Assembly (NCBI GenBank): GCA_037693485.1
Contig: CM075351.1
Location: 159,840,501 to 159,904,500 of the forward strand
Origin: Kitagawia praeruptora
Lineage: Eukaryota; Streptophyta; Magnoliopsida; Apiales; Apiaceae
Direction of reading: 5' to 3'
Length of the DNA: 64,000 nucleotides
The position numbers were made by a program, and so were the translations under genes. Each line of letters begins with the position of its first letter. Within the stretch, counting starts at the first letter, position 1. The notes under the pieces were generated by a model, which saw nothing but the letters and a program-made list of their open reading frames with translations, was not told where the DNA came from and made no database searches. Positions 32,149 to 43,927 of this stretch are shown here, in pieces.

Positions 32149-32618
32149 ACCTTCAAATAATTAAAAGGGTATTGTGATAATCAAAACAAATTGTAAATAG
32201 AATTCATAAATCAAATAGAATTTTTAATGTAAAAAATCGTCAATTTCTTCTCTTATTTGTTTCTACATTTCATCATACTAAAATAAAAATATTATTTTAT
32301 CACAATATAATGATATGACTATATATTTTCGATAGAAAAATTACATAATGGATCCTAATTTGCTCATATTATTTTTATATTCTTTATTACAAAAAATGTA
32401 ACAAGAATTCTAAATTATATTTTGGATCATTTTTTATATTAATACCATTTTTTAATTTTTTTTAATTGAAATTATACCACAAATAATTGATAGAGTATTT
32501 TAATTATTTTTTCTTCAAAAGAGCAGAAGCTAGAAGGTAAAGCGTCATGTCTACTGTCTACAGTACACCATTAAATTCACAGGTGTGATACAAAGATTAG
32601 AATTTGCTTCAACATACC
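32149..32618 (+). promoter_or_regulatory. Promoter-proximal remainder of the chimeric host gene
   Basis: About 470 bp between element A and the start codon; AT-rich, no ORF. It is all that remains of the native upstream DNA, the rest being 28.5 kb away at 3077-3615. A TATATATT near 32330 is the best core-promoter candidate but is weak in such AT-rich sequence. Confidence 0.45.
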
Positions 32619-35600
32619 ATGGCTTTCTGGGGTCAGCCCTCCTCACACATATGTTTATTCTACTTTTTGATTAGAAGATTATTAAGGCACAATCTTGGTT
32701 GATTTTTGTCTCTTTTCAGGAGTTCAAGTGAAGCCCGGAAACCCATTTACTCTGAAATCTGATGCTGGCTTTCGAAGAAGGCTTCATATTTCTCAGGTTA
32801 CATCCTTTCTTCTTGCCTTTTGTTTTTTATTTAAAGATATTAATCTTTTTGGTGAAATTGTTATCTGGGTTTCTTTTGTTTATAGTTAAAATGTATGTGT
32901 AGGATGAAATGTATGTGTATGGTTTTTTTTTGGTGAAAATGTTATCTGGGGTTTTTTTGTTTATTGTTAAAATGAATGTGTAGGATGAAATTTATGAATT
33001 TTTTCGAGTTTTCGGATGGTTGAATGATAAAGTTTTGTTTATGTGTATAGGCAACATTGGCAGTTGGGTCTTCGAAAAAAACTAGTTTAGTTCAATGTAA
33101 GTTTGGAGACAAGAGTCCTGTTCTTTTGTGTGCTTTGTTGCCGGATGAGAGTGAGTCATTGCAGCTAAATTTGGAATTTGGTGAGAATGAACAAGTTATG
33201 TTTTCTGTTATTGGTCCTCGAGGCGTTCACCTTACTGGCTTCTACACTGTTGTTGGTCGTAAAAATGGTGATCTGTATCCTTTTCTTGTCTATCAAAATC
33301 TTATCTACAGATTCTATAATTTTGCATTACTTGTACAGATTATTTGGATTTATGTATACTTAATATATTATAAACTTGCGTTGTTATATGATAGACTATA
33401 AAGTGTTGGGGCAAAAGGCAGTTTAACAATGATCTTACAATAGTATCTACATATCAGTCTTATAAATCGGACTAGCGAGTATGATTTGCTATTATTTCAT
33501 GTTCAAAATTATTTCGATTTCCTTTACCTGATGGCAAAAGAGAATCACATGGGGAGGATATTGCAAACTCTGAAAACGAGAAATCTGTTCCACAAAGTGA
33601 TGAAGACGAGTATGAAGAGAGTTTCTTCGTTGATGACGACAACCTGGAAGTTTTACCACCTTATTCTGTTTCAATTGATGGAGGTATCTGTCCATTGCAC
33701 AGCCTTTTACTTTCCAGCATATCTTTCACACGATTTTTTTCTTTTTCCCATGGAACTCCGCGACTGAAAAACAATGTGATGTGCTGTGTTTAAAATAGTT
33801 TAAAATCATATTATTGAGCATTTACTATATAATTTGAACTTTTGAAGCAAGATCTTTACCTTGATTTTACTTATTGAAAGATGGTTTTATTGTTATAGTA
33901 ATTGATGATGGTGTTGGTAAGCAAAGGAACAAGACAGACACTAAAAAACAGCTCAAGAAAAGGTCCGAGGTTGTCGAATCTAATGATGAGTCTATTTCCT
34001 TGAAGCAAAACACTGGAAGTTGCATTAGAAGTGTTTACATGAGTGAGACTGAGGACGGCTTCCTAATTTCATCTGTACGTAAGAACAAAAAAGCTGCAAA
34101 GAATGTAGTATCAAATCTAAATGTTGATGGTCCAGTTAGAAATGATGATCCAAAAAGGTGAGCTTTATGAACTGATTGGCTGTTGTACATAAATTTCAAC
34201 TCAGCTTCTTAAGTAACTGTTGGTCGTTCTTACAAAGACTTGACCTTTAATTTGTCTTTCTTAATGATATGTAATGATGTTTATATTGAGGATCGATAAG
34301 TTTAAGTTAAGTAGCCCCCTAGTTTGTTGTGAGATCTTGAAGAGCATTCCATCTCTGTAGTTTTTGCCGATGAAATTGTTGTGATTTTCAACTCTAGAAA
34401 TAAGTTAGAAATCGGTCAGAGTTGAAATTGTAATTGCTGTATCGGTGTGAGCTACAAACAGTACTATAGTACAACATGTTTAGAAAAAGTGATTAGTTAG
34501 TAATGAAGAAATGTTGGGGAAATCCGTTTTTGCTTGATTTTCTTGTGATTATCATGTTTATGTAGTGTATTAGTATCTGCTATTTGCTATCTACCTGTTG
34601 GTGTACAGAAGGCTCATTAGTGCTGGGCGCTGGGATTGCTAATTACATCTTCTACTCTCTAACTAATAAAGTCACCCTTGAAAACAGGACTATGCCAAAG
34701 AAAAAAAGCAAGGGTGCTGCTAACGAAGGGAAAACTTTTGAAGTTGATCCTGTTGACCACAGTAATGTCGGCAATGAAATAAAACAAAGTGAGGAGAAAA
34801 CCAATGACTTAGATTTTGGTCAGGATCCCATTGTAACTAACGAGATTGATAATGATCCAGGCATGAATAGGTGAGTAACCAATATTCGTATGTCGGTAAA
34901 TACATGCAATAAAATGTAGACGTGTTTTCCATTTATTTTGCCACTGATTGCTGTGGACTGTTATAGCCAAGGATTTTCAGAGAAAAAATGGATGGAATTG
35001 TGTAATTTAATGTATATTAAGAAGTGCATTGAAATTGTTTGCTTTACTCTGATAGTAATGAAGCTAAAAAGGATTTAGAATATGGTCAGGGTGATATTGT
35101 CATTACCATACCGAGTAAACTGCTATTTTATAAATTGGTTGGAAAAACTGAGTTGCTCTGATAGTGTTGAAATGGCGTTAGACAAATCTGTTTTGGCCCA
35201 AATTTCAGGTTCTATCTAGTTGAGTTTATTCTTTTTGACTTTTTGTTATTTGGCTGAGTGTTTCATGAGGATAAGTACTGCATGGCAATAGTACTCCCTC
35301 CATCTCATTTTATGTGTCCTGTTTGACTTTTTTGTAGTCAATTTGACAAAAGTTTGACCGGAAATTACATATGCTATATAATTGAAAAAAGTAATAAAAA
35401 TTATATCATTGAAAAGTATTTTTAATTTACTTTCACATGTATTTTTCAGTTTTTTGAAATTTTAAGGAAATAATTTTTAATTATCAGTCAAAGTCGTGTC
35501 AATTTGACTACAAAAAAGTCAAACAGGACACATAAAATGAGATGGAGGGAGTAGTTGGCTTCTGCTTTCTGCTAAAGCAACCTTTTGTAAACAGGACTGT

Positions 35601-37747
35601 GCCAAAGAAAAAAGGTAAGGGAACTTCAAATGAAGAAATTTTTTTTGAAGCTGATGCTTCTGACCACGGTAATCCAGATGTTATAGTCAAGAAAAGTGAG
35701 TCAAAGACCAACGACATGCCTGTCTATCAGGATCAAATTGTTGGTAATGAAATTCCTGTTGATCCAGGCTCTAACAAGTGAGTGACTATCCTATAAATTG
35801 TAAGATACATGTAGTGAAGTGTATGTATGCTGATATCTGGATGTGAGTGTTTCCCGAGGTTAAGTACTGCAGGTCTATATTAACTGCTTTCTACTTCTGA
35901 TAAAGTCACCTTTTGTAAACAGGACTATGCCAAAGAAAAAAAAGAGCAAGGAAGAAGAAATGGTGAAAAGTGAAAACATGATGAAGAGTAAGAGTGAGAA
36001 GATGAAATTTAGGGAGGAGGTGCGCTCTGTTCCAGGGAGTTATAGATGTAAGAAAAGGAGCAAGGAAGAAGAAATGGTGGAAAATGAAAACAAGATGAAG
36101 AGTAAGAGTAATAAGAAGAAGAAGACGCAGATGAAATTCGAAGATGACAAAAGGGAGGAGGTTTGTTCTGTTCCAGGGATTTACAAGTTATCCCCTGCTA
36201 ATCTTTCTCGGATCGAGGACATACTTTTGCAGTACAAGTACACGGGTGGAACTGGTAGACCAGTGATGGGCAGGAGGGGCATTGCTCAGAATAAATCGGA
36301 AGAAATGAAAAATTCGTACCATCGTTCCTCGAATAGATTGGGGGTTAAGCAGACTGATGGGCTTAAAACTGCAAAGAAAAATAAGCCAAAACTTACTGCT
36401 GCTCAAAAATTAGACGAGGCTTACCAGCGTCGAAGTCCTGACAACCCGTGGAAGCCCCCCAGATCCCATTATAAACTACTCCAGGAGGATCACGCTCATG
36501 ATCCTTGGAGGGTGTTGGTGATTTGCAAGCTTCTTAACGTCACAACAGGTAGACAGGTACGTTCTGTTATTTATCAGTTTCTCCACTTCTGCTACTTCTA
36601 AATTCTAATGACGTGCCATTATTGCATTTATTAAAAAGCAAATAAAGGTTTTGTATTTTGTACATAATACCTTGATGCTATATATAAACACTTGCTCGTA
36701 GGATATGCGAATACGAATTGTGGCTTAGCTATGGATGCCTTTCTTGTGATTTTTTATTTTAAAAACTACGAATATTTATCACATTCAGTTTAGTAGGCTA
36801 GTACTACAATTTTATTTTTATTTTTAAATTCTGGTGAAATACAACGGAATTTTTTCTACGAATTTATGGGTCATGGAGCTATGTAACAGTAGGTTTGGAG
36901 ACCAGGAGTTAGAGATATTTGTCGGTAAAATAGTCATGGAAAGTAGAATTACCATGTTTGGTGCCCAGATAACTCATTTAGGTGCCCTTTTCTCTTTGCT
37001 TTATAGGATGTTAGGAGGAGAAATTCTAGTTCCCTGCTCCATAAAATAATTTTTACTAGACATGATTTGGTTTAGAATCTCTAGTGAACCGAGTTTACAT
37101 GTCCTAATGTGAAGTAATATCCTAGCATATTTTTTTTTGTCCCAACTTGCATATAATTGTACAGAGAAAAATAAAAGTCAAACGCAAAAGAGTATTGTTT
37201 TGCGCTTAGGTGCATACCTGCTTTGTCCCTGTAATTGTAACTTTGTGTAAAGCATATAAGAAAATACTTGTACTCTTGATAAATGTTGTCGACTAGCCTC
37301 CTGAGAAACTTCAGTAAACTTGTTTTAGGTTAAACAAGTTCTCTCAAATTTTTTCAAGCTTTGTTCAAATGCGAAGGATGCTACAGAGGAGATAGAAAAG
37401 GTAATCAAGTCTCTTGGTTTGCGGCGCAGGCGGGCTAGGGATATTCAGCGCTTATCTGAAGAATATTTGAAAGAGGACTGGACACACGTCACAAAACTGT
37501 ATGGTGTGGGGAAGTATGTCGCCACATTATTTTATTTTTATTATTTTTTAAGATTTCAGGTTGATGTCATGTAGTAGCTGAACGTTAGGCATTAGTAGTG
37601 CTAATACTGATTTGTATTTATATCAGGTATGCAGCAGATGCCTATGCAATCTTTTGCACTGGAAAGTGGGACCGAGTGAACCCAGATGATCATATGCTAA
37701 CCAAATATTGGCAGTTCCTTGGCCGTAACAAAGTGACATCACGATAA
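32619..37747 (+). CDS. Chimeric protein: FKBP43/53-type nucleoplasmin-like domain fused to MBD4-like DNA glycosylase
   Basis: Inferred exons: 32619-32631, 32720-32796, 33051-33267, 33543-33683, 33899-34157, 34688-34870, 35595-35777, 35923-36556, 37329-37513, 37627-37747; all GT-AG with agreeing phases, 670 residues. Exon 3/4 edges have an alternative (33274/33541). Residues 1-100 (MAFWGVQVKPG, then ATLAVGSS and [15 protein letters not shown]) form the nucleoplasmin-like fold of plant nuclear FKBP43/53; about 103-150 is their acidic arm ([14 protein letters not shown]). Residues 150-510 are Lys-rich with repeats. Residues about 515-670 are the HhH-GPD glycosylase of MBD4[15 protein letters not shown], hairpin [16 protein letters not shown], and catalytic Asp 652 in PDDHML. 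The family removes T or U from T:G/U:G mispairs in base-excision repair in the nucleus. No PPIase and no MBD domain. Expression, and whether native transcripts span all exons, is unproven. Confidence 0.85.
35041..35112 (+). pseudogene. Decayed third copy of the duplicated exon in intron 6
   Basis: After an acceptor-like CTGATAG, the text reads [17 protein letters not shown], matching [13 protein letters not shown] of exon 6 and [13 protein letters not shown] of exon 7. Use as an exon would break the frame into exon 7 and no good donor follows, so I call it a remnant of the same exon-duplication series. Confidence 0.6.
35294..35551. mobile_element. Stowaway-type MITE in intron 6 of the chimeric gene
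   Basis: 258 bp with terminal inverted repeats starting CTCCCTCCATCTCATTTTAT, extending about 60 bp at each end, and TA target duplications (35292-35293, 35552-35553). The CTCCCTCC end and TA duplication are diagnostic of Tc1/mariner-derived Stowaway MITEs. Confidence 0.92.
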
Positions 37748-37920
37748 TATGTTCTTTAGTTTTCGAAATGTTCTCTATTCCAGTTAGAACAAGGTGAATT
37801 TTTATTTAATTATGTGCAAAAATTAAGGTTAAGATAGCCTATTTTTCTAAGTTTGTAAACATAGTACTATGTTTCCTCTTGTCATAACCATCTTTCGTAG
37901 CATGCTAGAAAGTTTAAACA
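37748..37920 (+). other. 3' flank / UTR of the chimeric gene
   Basis: AT-rich, no ORF; no clear AATAAA is seen before the LINE fragment. Confidence 0.4.
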
Positions 37921-38097
37921 GTGTCTCTGTTTTTTGTTAAACGGTCTGCTAATATGGCGGCACATGAGTTAGCTCGTTTGTCATATTCTTTCCCGGATCG
38001 AGTTTTCGATAGGATATCTATTCCTATTGGGGTCAAAGATGTATTGTCAAGTGATTTATCGTTATAATAAAATTTCATTGTTTGTCAAAAAAAAAAG
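37921..38097 (+). mobile_element. 5'-truncated LINE tail
   Basis: Reads VKRSANMAAHELARLSYSFP followed by DRVFDRI and a stop, the C-terminal RNase H motif of plant LINE-type ORF2 (AN-x-x-AH-x-LAR), then a short UTR and an A-rich end at about 38086-38097. The left limit is approximate. It lies about 170 bp past the host gene's stop and could supply or disturb its 3' processing. Confidence 0.7.
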
Positions 38098-38277
38098 AAG
38101 AAATGTTTTGATTATTTCTGAGTTTGCAGTTTGGTTTCTTCTTTAGGAAGATCCTTACACAAATTCAAGTTTTTAATATAATTGTTTAAAACAAATTAAA
38201 AAATTCCCTTTTATTAAATAGGCCAGGCAAGTTACTGCAGAATGTACGTGTTACTGATTTGGTTTGCTAGTCTATTA

Positions 38278-38635
38278 GAGCATCTCCAAGAGTCTTCTAG
38301 CTCACTCCTAAATATATTATAAACAATTAAGTTCTTAGCAAGTTACATTGATTTGTGTGTCAACTTCAACAATACTTCCTATAATTGCTCTTTATTTTAT
38401 ATTTTATTCATATTTCATTTCCACTAGTACAAATATTCAATAGATGAGAGAGTAGTATCTATTTTTTATTCATAAAATATAAATTAAGAGCTACTAGCTG
38501 CTCTTAAAAGAGAGAAGAGAGAAGAAGCTATTAGTGTTTTTAAGAGCCACTAAGAGTCTCTTGGAGCAATATTTTTGTTCTCTCTCCTCAATTTTTGAGT
38601 TAAGAGCTAGAATAAAGAGACTCATGGAGATGCTC
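38278..38635. mobile_element. Tourist-like (PIF/Harbinger) MITE
   Basis: 358 bp, inverted ends GAGCATCTCCAAGAGTCT... / ...AGACTCATGGAGATGCTC with TTA duplications at 38275-38277 and 38636-38638. A TTA target and this end sequence fit PIF/Harbinger-derived MITEs. The interior is palindromic and AT-rich. Confidence 0.85.
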
Positions 38636-38862
38636 TTAAATCTGTAAGGTAAGAATATGATATTTACTTATGACTAGGCTACAAATCATGCTTCATGACG
38701 GTATTTGAAGATATTCCTTTCATAGAAATTAGGGGCGCTTAATGTATAAGGTCTTTCTCATTATTTGTTATTGTTTTTGTAAAATTAATTACCCACAATA
38801 TATTAGATTTTTCGAATTCTTTATTATATTTTAATATTTAAGGTCTTTATACTTCTTTTTTT

Positions 38863-40151
38863 TGAAATTATCGAATTTGCATTAAAACAAAGCTGAATCA
38901 TACATCAATGTCTCCAACACACAGATGATGGAGGAGACCCAAAAACGTTTGAGCAATTGACCATACAAGGTTCCCAAGCTAGCAAATGGGCAAACTTATT
39001 GGCCTGCTTTTTAACATGAGAAATTGAAATATCAGGGCATATATTAAGTAATAATACTTATTGACTCTTGGAGCAATTACCCACTTCCAGGTAGTTCTCT
39101 GAACCCTTTGTGATCGCATTAATTGTGAGCATCAAATTAGTTTCTATGTCAACATTGCTGATATGAAGTACTTGAACACACCTGAGAGCCTCCAAAACAC
39201 CCCAAGCCTCCGCCTCAAAAACAGATACTTTACCAGCACTTCTGAGATTTTGTGCTCGAATAATTCACCTTTGTGATTACGTATGATATGGGCTGAAAGT
39301 AAGTCCTAAATACACATTTAATATAGCATTAATTAGACCTAATATGGTCCAAACGTGGGGCCCACCAGATGGGCCCAAACCCTATTTATGATATTAATTT
39401 CGTAATTAATATTAAGGGTAATAACCAGCTCAACAATAAGAGTCAGATAAAGATATTACTCCTACCAAGCTTAGCCTCCAAGGCACAAAATTCGATATGG
39501 GAACTGACTCCTACAAGGAAGGAGTCTAGAACCTTCCTCAAGGCGGTGACTTGCCCACCAAGTCACTTAATTCTACTACAATTCTAGGGCTTCTCAGCCT
39601 ATATAAAGGGCCTGACCCCTCATTCTCAGAACTACGTTTTGGCTTGATTCTCGATATGAGATATGTAGGCACTCTGTGAGGACCGATTAGTCTCGATACA
39701 CGGAAACAACCATTAAAGCTCGAAGCTCAACCTTTCTTAGCATTAAATACATAATAACCCTAACTGCAATTCGCTAACCTAGTTTTTATTCCACAACAAC
39801 GTAAAATCATGCCTATAGCAAAATAAGTAGAACCATACACCACAGATGCATCCACGTTTATTTTTAACCTCCCAACATCATGAGCATGCCATCTTATATC
39901 CTCTGAACTCTTTTGCTGCAAGTATACACGTCCGTGACCCAGTCTACTTTTCCTGAGTTCTCTCCATTGAGTCACCAGTTTAGTACTCCACTGGACTGCT
40001 GATTCTGGTATAACTTGTTTTTGCTCCCAGACTTTGAGATTTCGCACCAACCAAATACCCCAGAGCCCTGTAGCAATCTGAGCTCCCACTTCTTTAGACT
40101 CACTACCCAGTCTCTCTAGTAACCAGTTTGAAGCTGACTCTACTCTTGACA
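38863..40151 (-). mobile_element. 3' end of a LINE (RNase H region), interrupted by a solo LTR and by element C
   Basis: The minus strand ends in an A-run (T-run at about 38863-38872 on +), preceded by a short UTR and an RNase H-like domain. Left of the solo LTR it reads VFEAEAWGVLEALRCVQ; right of it GRLKINVDASVVYGST and LWGIWLVRNLKVWEQ. All are typical of LINE or non-LTR RNase H in plants. The solo LTR (39284-39798) cuts the domain, a 1-base shift follows near 39215, and element C truncates the upstream part at 40151. The rest would lie beyond the window. Confidence 0.8.
39284..39798 (+). mobile_element. Solo LTR of the Tat-like family seen at 2583-3076
   Basis: 515 bp, TGATATGG...CCACAACA, flanked by exact ACGTA duplications (39279-39283, 39799-39803). 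No internal sequence, so it arose by LTR-LTR recombination after insertion. Similar to 2583-3076 in opposite orientation. Contains TATATAAAG at about 39600. Confidence 0.93.
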
Positions 40152-42235
40152 TGTAATAACCCTAACTTTAGAAAGGCTACAGTGCCTAAATGAATAGTGA
40201 TCTCGAGGAATTTAGGAAAATGGTATGTAGGTACTCTATATTGGAAATGGAAAATGAGTAAACAGAAACCATATTAGTGATATACTGTGAAAATAAGTGA
40301 CTCGAAATGATAACGAATTTCAGAAATTCCTGAATATGGATTTTCGAGGATTTTGAGTTCGAGCGAGTTTCAATTTATTGGATATTAAAGAGCATGGAAA
40401 TATTAAAGGATTTATATATTGAGGAATTAGTGAATTTAAGGTAAACCAATGGATTATTAAGTCAAGGAAATGCCAAGGGAATTTGGATTTTTAAACGATT
40501 TCAGAACCACTGAGGTAACGATGTGTATTCGAAACGAAACGTGATTAAACGAGTATGAAAACAAAACAACCAAGATTAGTAATACAATAAGGATACATAC
40601 CACATTATCATTTACCAAGATTGCTAGCATTATACTTGGAAAAGAAAAGCAAAAAGAGATTATTAGATCATTAAGGTGACATCATCTTCCACTAACTTAT
40701 AAAGCAAGGGCAAATTAGTCATTTCGCATGAGGATTAATCCATAACCTTCCATAAACATCTCCAAGGCTCTATAATCATCAAGACTAAGCTAGATATTAT
40801 CCTTATAATGAATATTGGATGAGATTGGATCAAGAAACAAGCTAGAAACTTCATCCTCTCAACCTGCCCAGCAAGAGCAAGGAGGAGAAGAAAAATCATA
40901 TCTCCATTTCTATCCATGATAAAATCACCAAATTTTAACCACAGCTCCCTCATAATATGGAGAACATTCGCTCAAAATTTCATGGCAATCTAATGAGTAT
41001 AGCCTAGTCAAATCGCCTCCCCAAGTTGAAGAACCGAGCTTCCAGAATCTTTGACAGTTTCTGTGATGATTTTCAAACGGCCATAGCTCCTTCATTACTC
41101 AATGGAATTTTGTTTTCTTTATATGTTTGGAAAGCTGGTTAGATGCTCTACAACTTTCCTTTAGAAGCCTCATCCAGAAAACGTAGGTAAGGCCTTCGTT
41201 TTTGCGATTCTTTCAACTGGTGTCCAGTGAATCCGAATTTCTAACTTTGTTTTTATGATTTATTTAGTTGATCCAAGCTATCTTAAGGTTATTTAAGGAC
41301 TATCCAAGTCTTATTGAGTGTTGTTCAAGCTCTAAGGAAGGTATAAAATTCAAGAACCCTTAGTATTACTTTGAGTTTATGATGGATTATGATGAGTTTA
41401 ATGGTTAAGTTTGTTTTAAGTATAAATCGTGAGTAAATGTGTGTTTATAAGTGATGAGATGATATATAGAAGTGTTTGGTGCTTGTAACCATGGTTGGTA
41501 AGATGACCACATGGTGTAGGTGATGGTGTATAAGGTGGATGATGGATTTGGAGGAGTAATATTTTGGAAAGTATGAAAATATAGCCGTTATAATGCCCGA
41601 TTTTTGTTTAACCAAAGAATGCCCTGTTTTTGAAACCTCAGACGCGTACGGTAGGTTCCTGTCTAGAACACCAACTAACCATGAGATGATAGAGCTTGAG
41701 TCATAGATCGTTTTGATATAAAGTGCGTCAAAATCTGATGAACGGTTTAGGAGAAAAGTGGGTTTTAGTGAAAGTCGTTCGGAAACCGGGAAATTGCAAA
41801 TTTTTCCAACTTTGAGGCTATAATTACCATACTTAGACATTTTTAAAAATTATGAAATTTTAGGACAACCTAGTAGGGTGAACAGAGAGTCCAACCCCAC
41901 TGATCTTGCATTAAAATTCGAAATTTATAATTATGAGAATTTTTACAGTCGAGAGTGGTTGTTAAGGAAATAGTATAAATCGTTAAAAACTTTAATCGGG
42001 AATAAGAATGGTTAAGTCCTCAAGACATTTTTAAATAGTAATGGGATATTAAAAGAGTGTTATTATATGAGAGTAGGTGGCTAAGTGGAATATGTTCTGA
42101 TAATGATCCTTTTCGTGTTTATAGAAACTTCGGGAGAATCACGAGCCATACTTTCGGGATACAGAGATCGAGGCAAGATTCTTCTATCCCTACTTTGAAA
42201 ATTATTTATCTTCGGAATAATAGTAATATCATGGA

Positions 42236-42267
<32 letters not shown>

Positions 42268-42606
42268 CTTTTGTTGCTATATTGCAAAGAATATATTCCC
42301 TTAATTTTGGGAAATTAAAGAGAGATGGATACGATTTATGAAATATGAATATAGAGATGATTATGAATGGAGCGAATATGCTCTACGGTAAAAGAGATAT
42401 GAAAGAGAATGGTATCAGTTGTTATCTAGGGTTATATGGTTTATAATGCTATATTATAAATATTCCTTTGAGTATTAGTGGGGTAATAAATATTATTTGG
42501 TTATTATTTACTACTCTTAAAATTGACGGAATATTTTATGAATATAAAAGTATATTTGATTTCTTGAATATGAAAGAGATGTCTGGAGCATAATCAAAGC
42601 ATTATG

Positions 42607-42653
<47 letters not shown>

Positions 42654-42903
42654 ATAGAAGTAATGTGCGAGAATGGAAATGATATGAGTGAATGATAAAT
42701 GGAAATGGAAATGATATACGTGAATGGAAAGACAAATGTGGAATGGTGTTTCATAAATGGAATGATGATTTGATAAAAAGGGGGGATTTGCAACAGAAAG
42801 CGTAAGAGGCTGTGTGGGAGTGGCACAGTCCAGCACTAAATATCTTATTCCGGCCCAAGAGTTGCCGAGGGAGGATGGTGGAGAACCTTTCCTCCTGGGG
42901 GAT
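40152..42903 (+). mobile_element. Element C: incomplete LTR of the element-B family
   Basis: Starts TGTAATAACCCTAACTTT and follows the B LTR order throughout (GACTCGAAATGA, ACCATGGTTGGTA, TA runs, AGTCCAGCACT), clearly diverged by substitutions and indels, hence older than B. It stops inside the GC-rich block at CTCCTGGGGGAT, where LTR D begins. About 2.75 kb of a ~3.57-kb LTR is present; the remainder should lie right of the window. Contains a ~42-bp (TA)n at 42609-42650. No ORFs of note. Confidence 0.85.
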
Positions 42904-42996
42904 TGTAACGCCCCCAAATCCGGGGTCAGGGATTTGGTCGTCACGCGGAAAACCTTAATAACAAATCACCTGTTTAACCACATTAAACCATATGTA
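42904..42996 (-). mobile_element. Element D, LTR end left of the CACTA transposon
   Basis: TGTAACGCCCCCAAATCCGGGGTCA... resembles the reverse complement of the terminal part of the B LTR (TGACCCCGGATTTGGGGC). It is the outer end of a minus-oriented LTR that continues at 54165 after the CACTA insertion. Confidence 0.75.
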
Positions 42997-42999
42997 CAC

Positions 43000-43700
43000 T
43001 ACACCAAAAACGCTCAAATGCAACGCCATGTTTACTGTTGCTTTAGGCCAAAAAAGCGTTGCGTTAGACCAAATGCAACACCAGGGGGCGTTGCATCCGC
43101 CACCGTGCTGTTAGACCCCCTAAGGCAACGCTTTATGGCATCTAACGCAACATCAAAAAGCATTGCATCTGCTATATAATGCAACACCAGAGCATTCAAA
43201 TGCAACACCAAAAGGGCGTTGCATTTGACATTAGCAAAAATTACAATTCCACGTCACTAAGTGGGTCCCACTAGCTTGCCACGTCACCAATGTGTCCAGC
43301 TGGTATGCCACGTCAGCAACAGTCCAGTTGGCATGCCACGTCAGCAAAGTCCAGTTGGCATGCCACGTCAGCATGTGGGGCCCACTTGCCATGTAAACAT
43401 GTGGGACCTACGTGCCACATCAGCAGTGGGGCCCACATGCCACGTCAGTACAGGGCCCACATGACACGTCAGCAGTGGATCCCACTTGCCACGTCAGCAG
43501 TGGGTCCCACGTGCCACGTCAGCACTGGGGTCCACAGCTATGTAATGCAACGCTTTTAACTTCTTTTTAAAACACTAGTATCTCATCAAACGCAACACTA
43601 TATTTACCAAAGGCAACACTAAAATATCTAATGAAACAGTAGAAATGCAACACAAGAAATGTCAAATGCAACGCTTTTACAGAAAATTTCTACAATGTTC
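43000..43700. repeat. Left subterminal repeat region of the CACTA element
   Basis: Two motif classes. ATGCAACGC(TTTT/C) and its complement GCGTTGCAT occur repeatedly in both orientations. Between about 43250 and 43530, units of roughly 30 bp read TGCCACGTCAGCA followed by a GTGGGNCCCAC-like palindrome; I count eight exact CCACGTCA cores, all on the + strand. In CACTA elements such regions bind the TNPA-type protein. Confidence 0.85.
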
Positions 43701-43927
43701 TGTTTCTTACATAAAGAAACCCATCAAAATACACCACCAGCAAATATCCAACAACCACCAAAATAGTTACAATCATTCAACAGCCACCAAACATTCAACA
43801 GCCACCAACATCATACTAATACCAAAAGAACAAGTGTGCTAAACCACTTCTAAACCAACATAATTCTAAACCAAAAGGAACATACGATTAAGTCTAAAAT
43901 CTAAAAGTACGAAACCATTACATATTT

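Noticed and set aside
33051..33401. A separate short gene starting at ATG 33057
   Set aside because: It is exon 3 of the fusion gene running into intron 3; the upstream exons supply the conserved MAFWG start.
36834..37049. 71-codon ORF in intron 8
   Set aside because: Lies between well-supported exons 8 and 9, no motif, no splice role.
43250..43530. Regular ~30-bp repeats as a CRISPR-like array
   Set aside because: Plant CACTA subterminal repeats: units are degenerate, no unique spacers, and the paired array is at the other transposon end.
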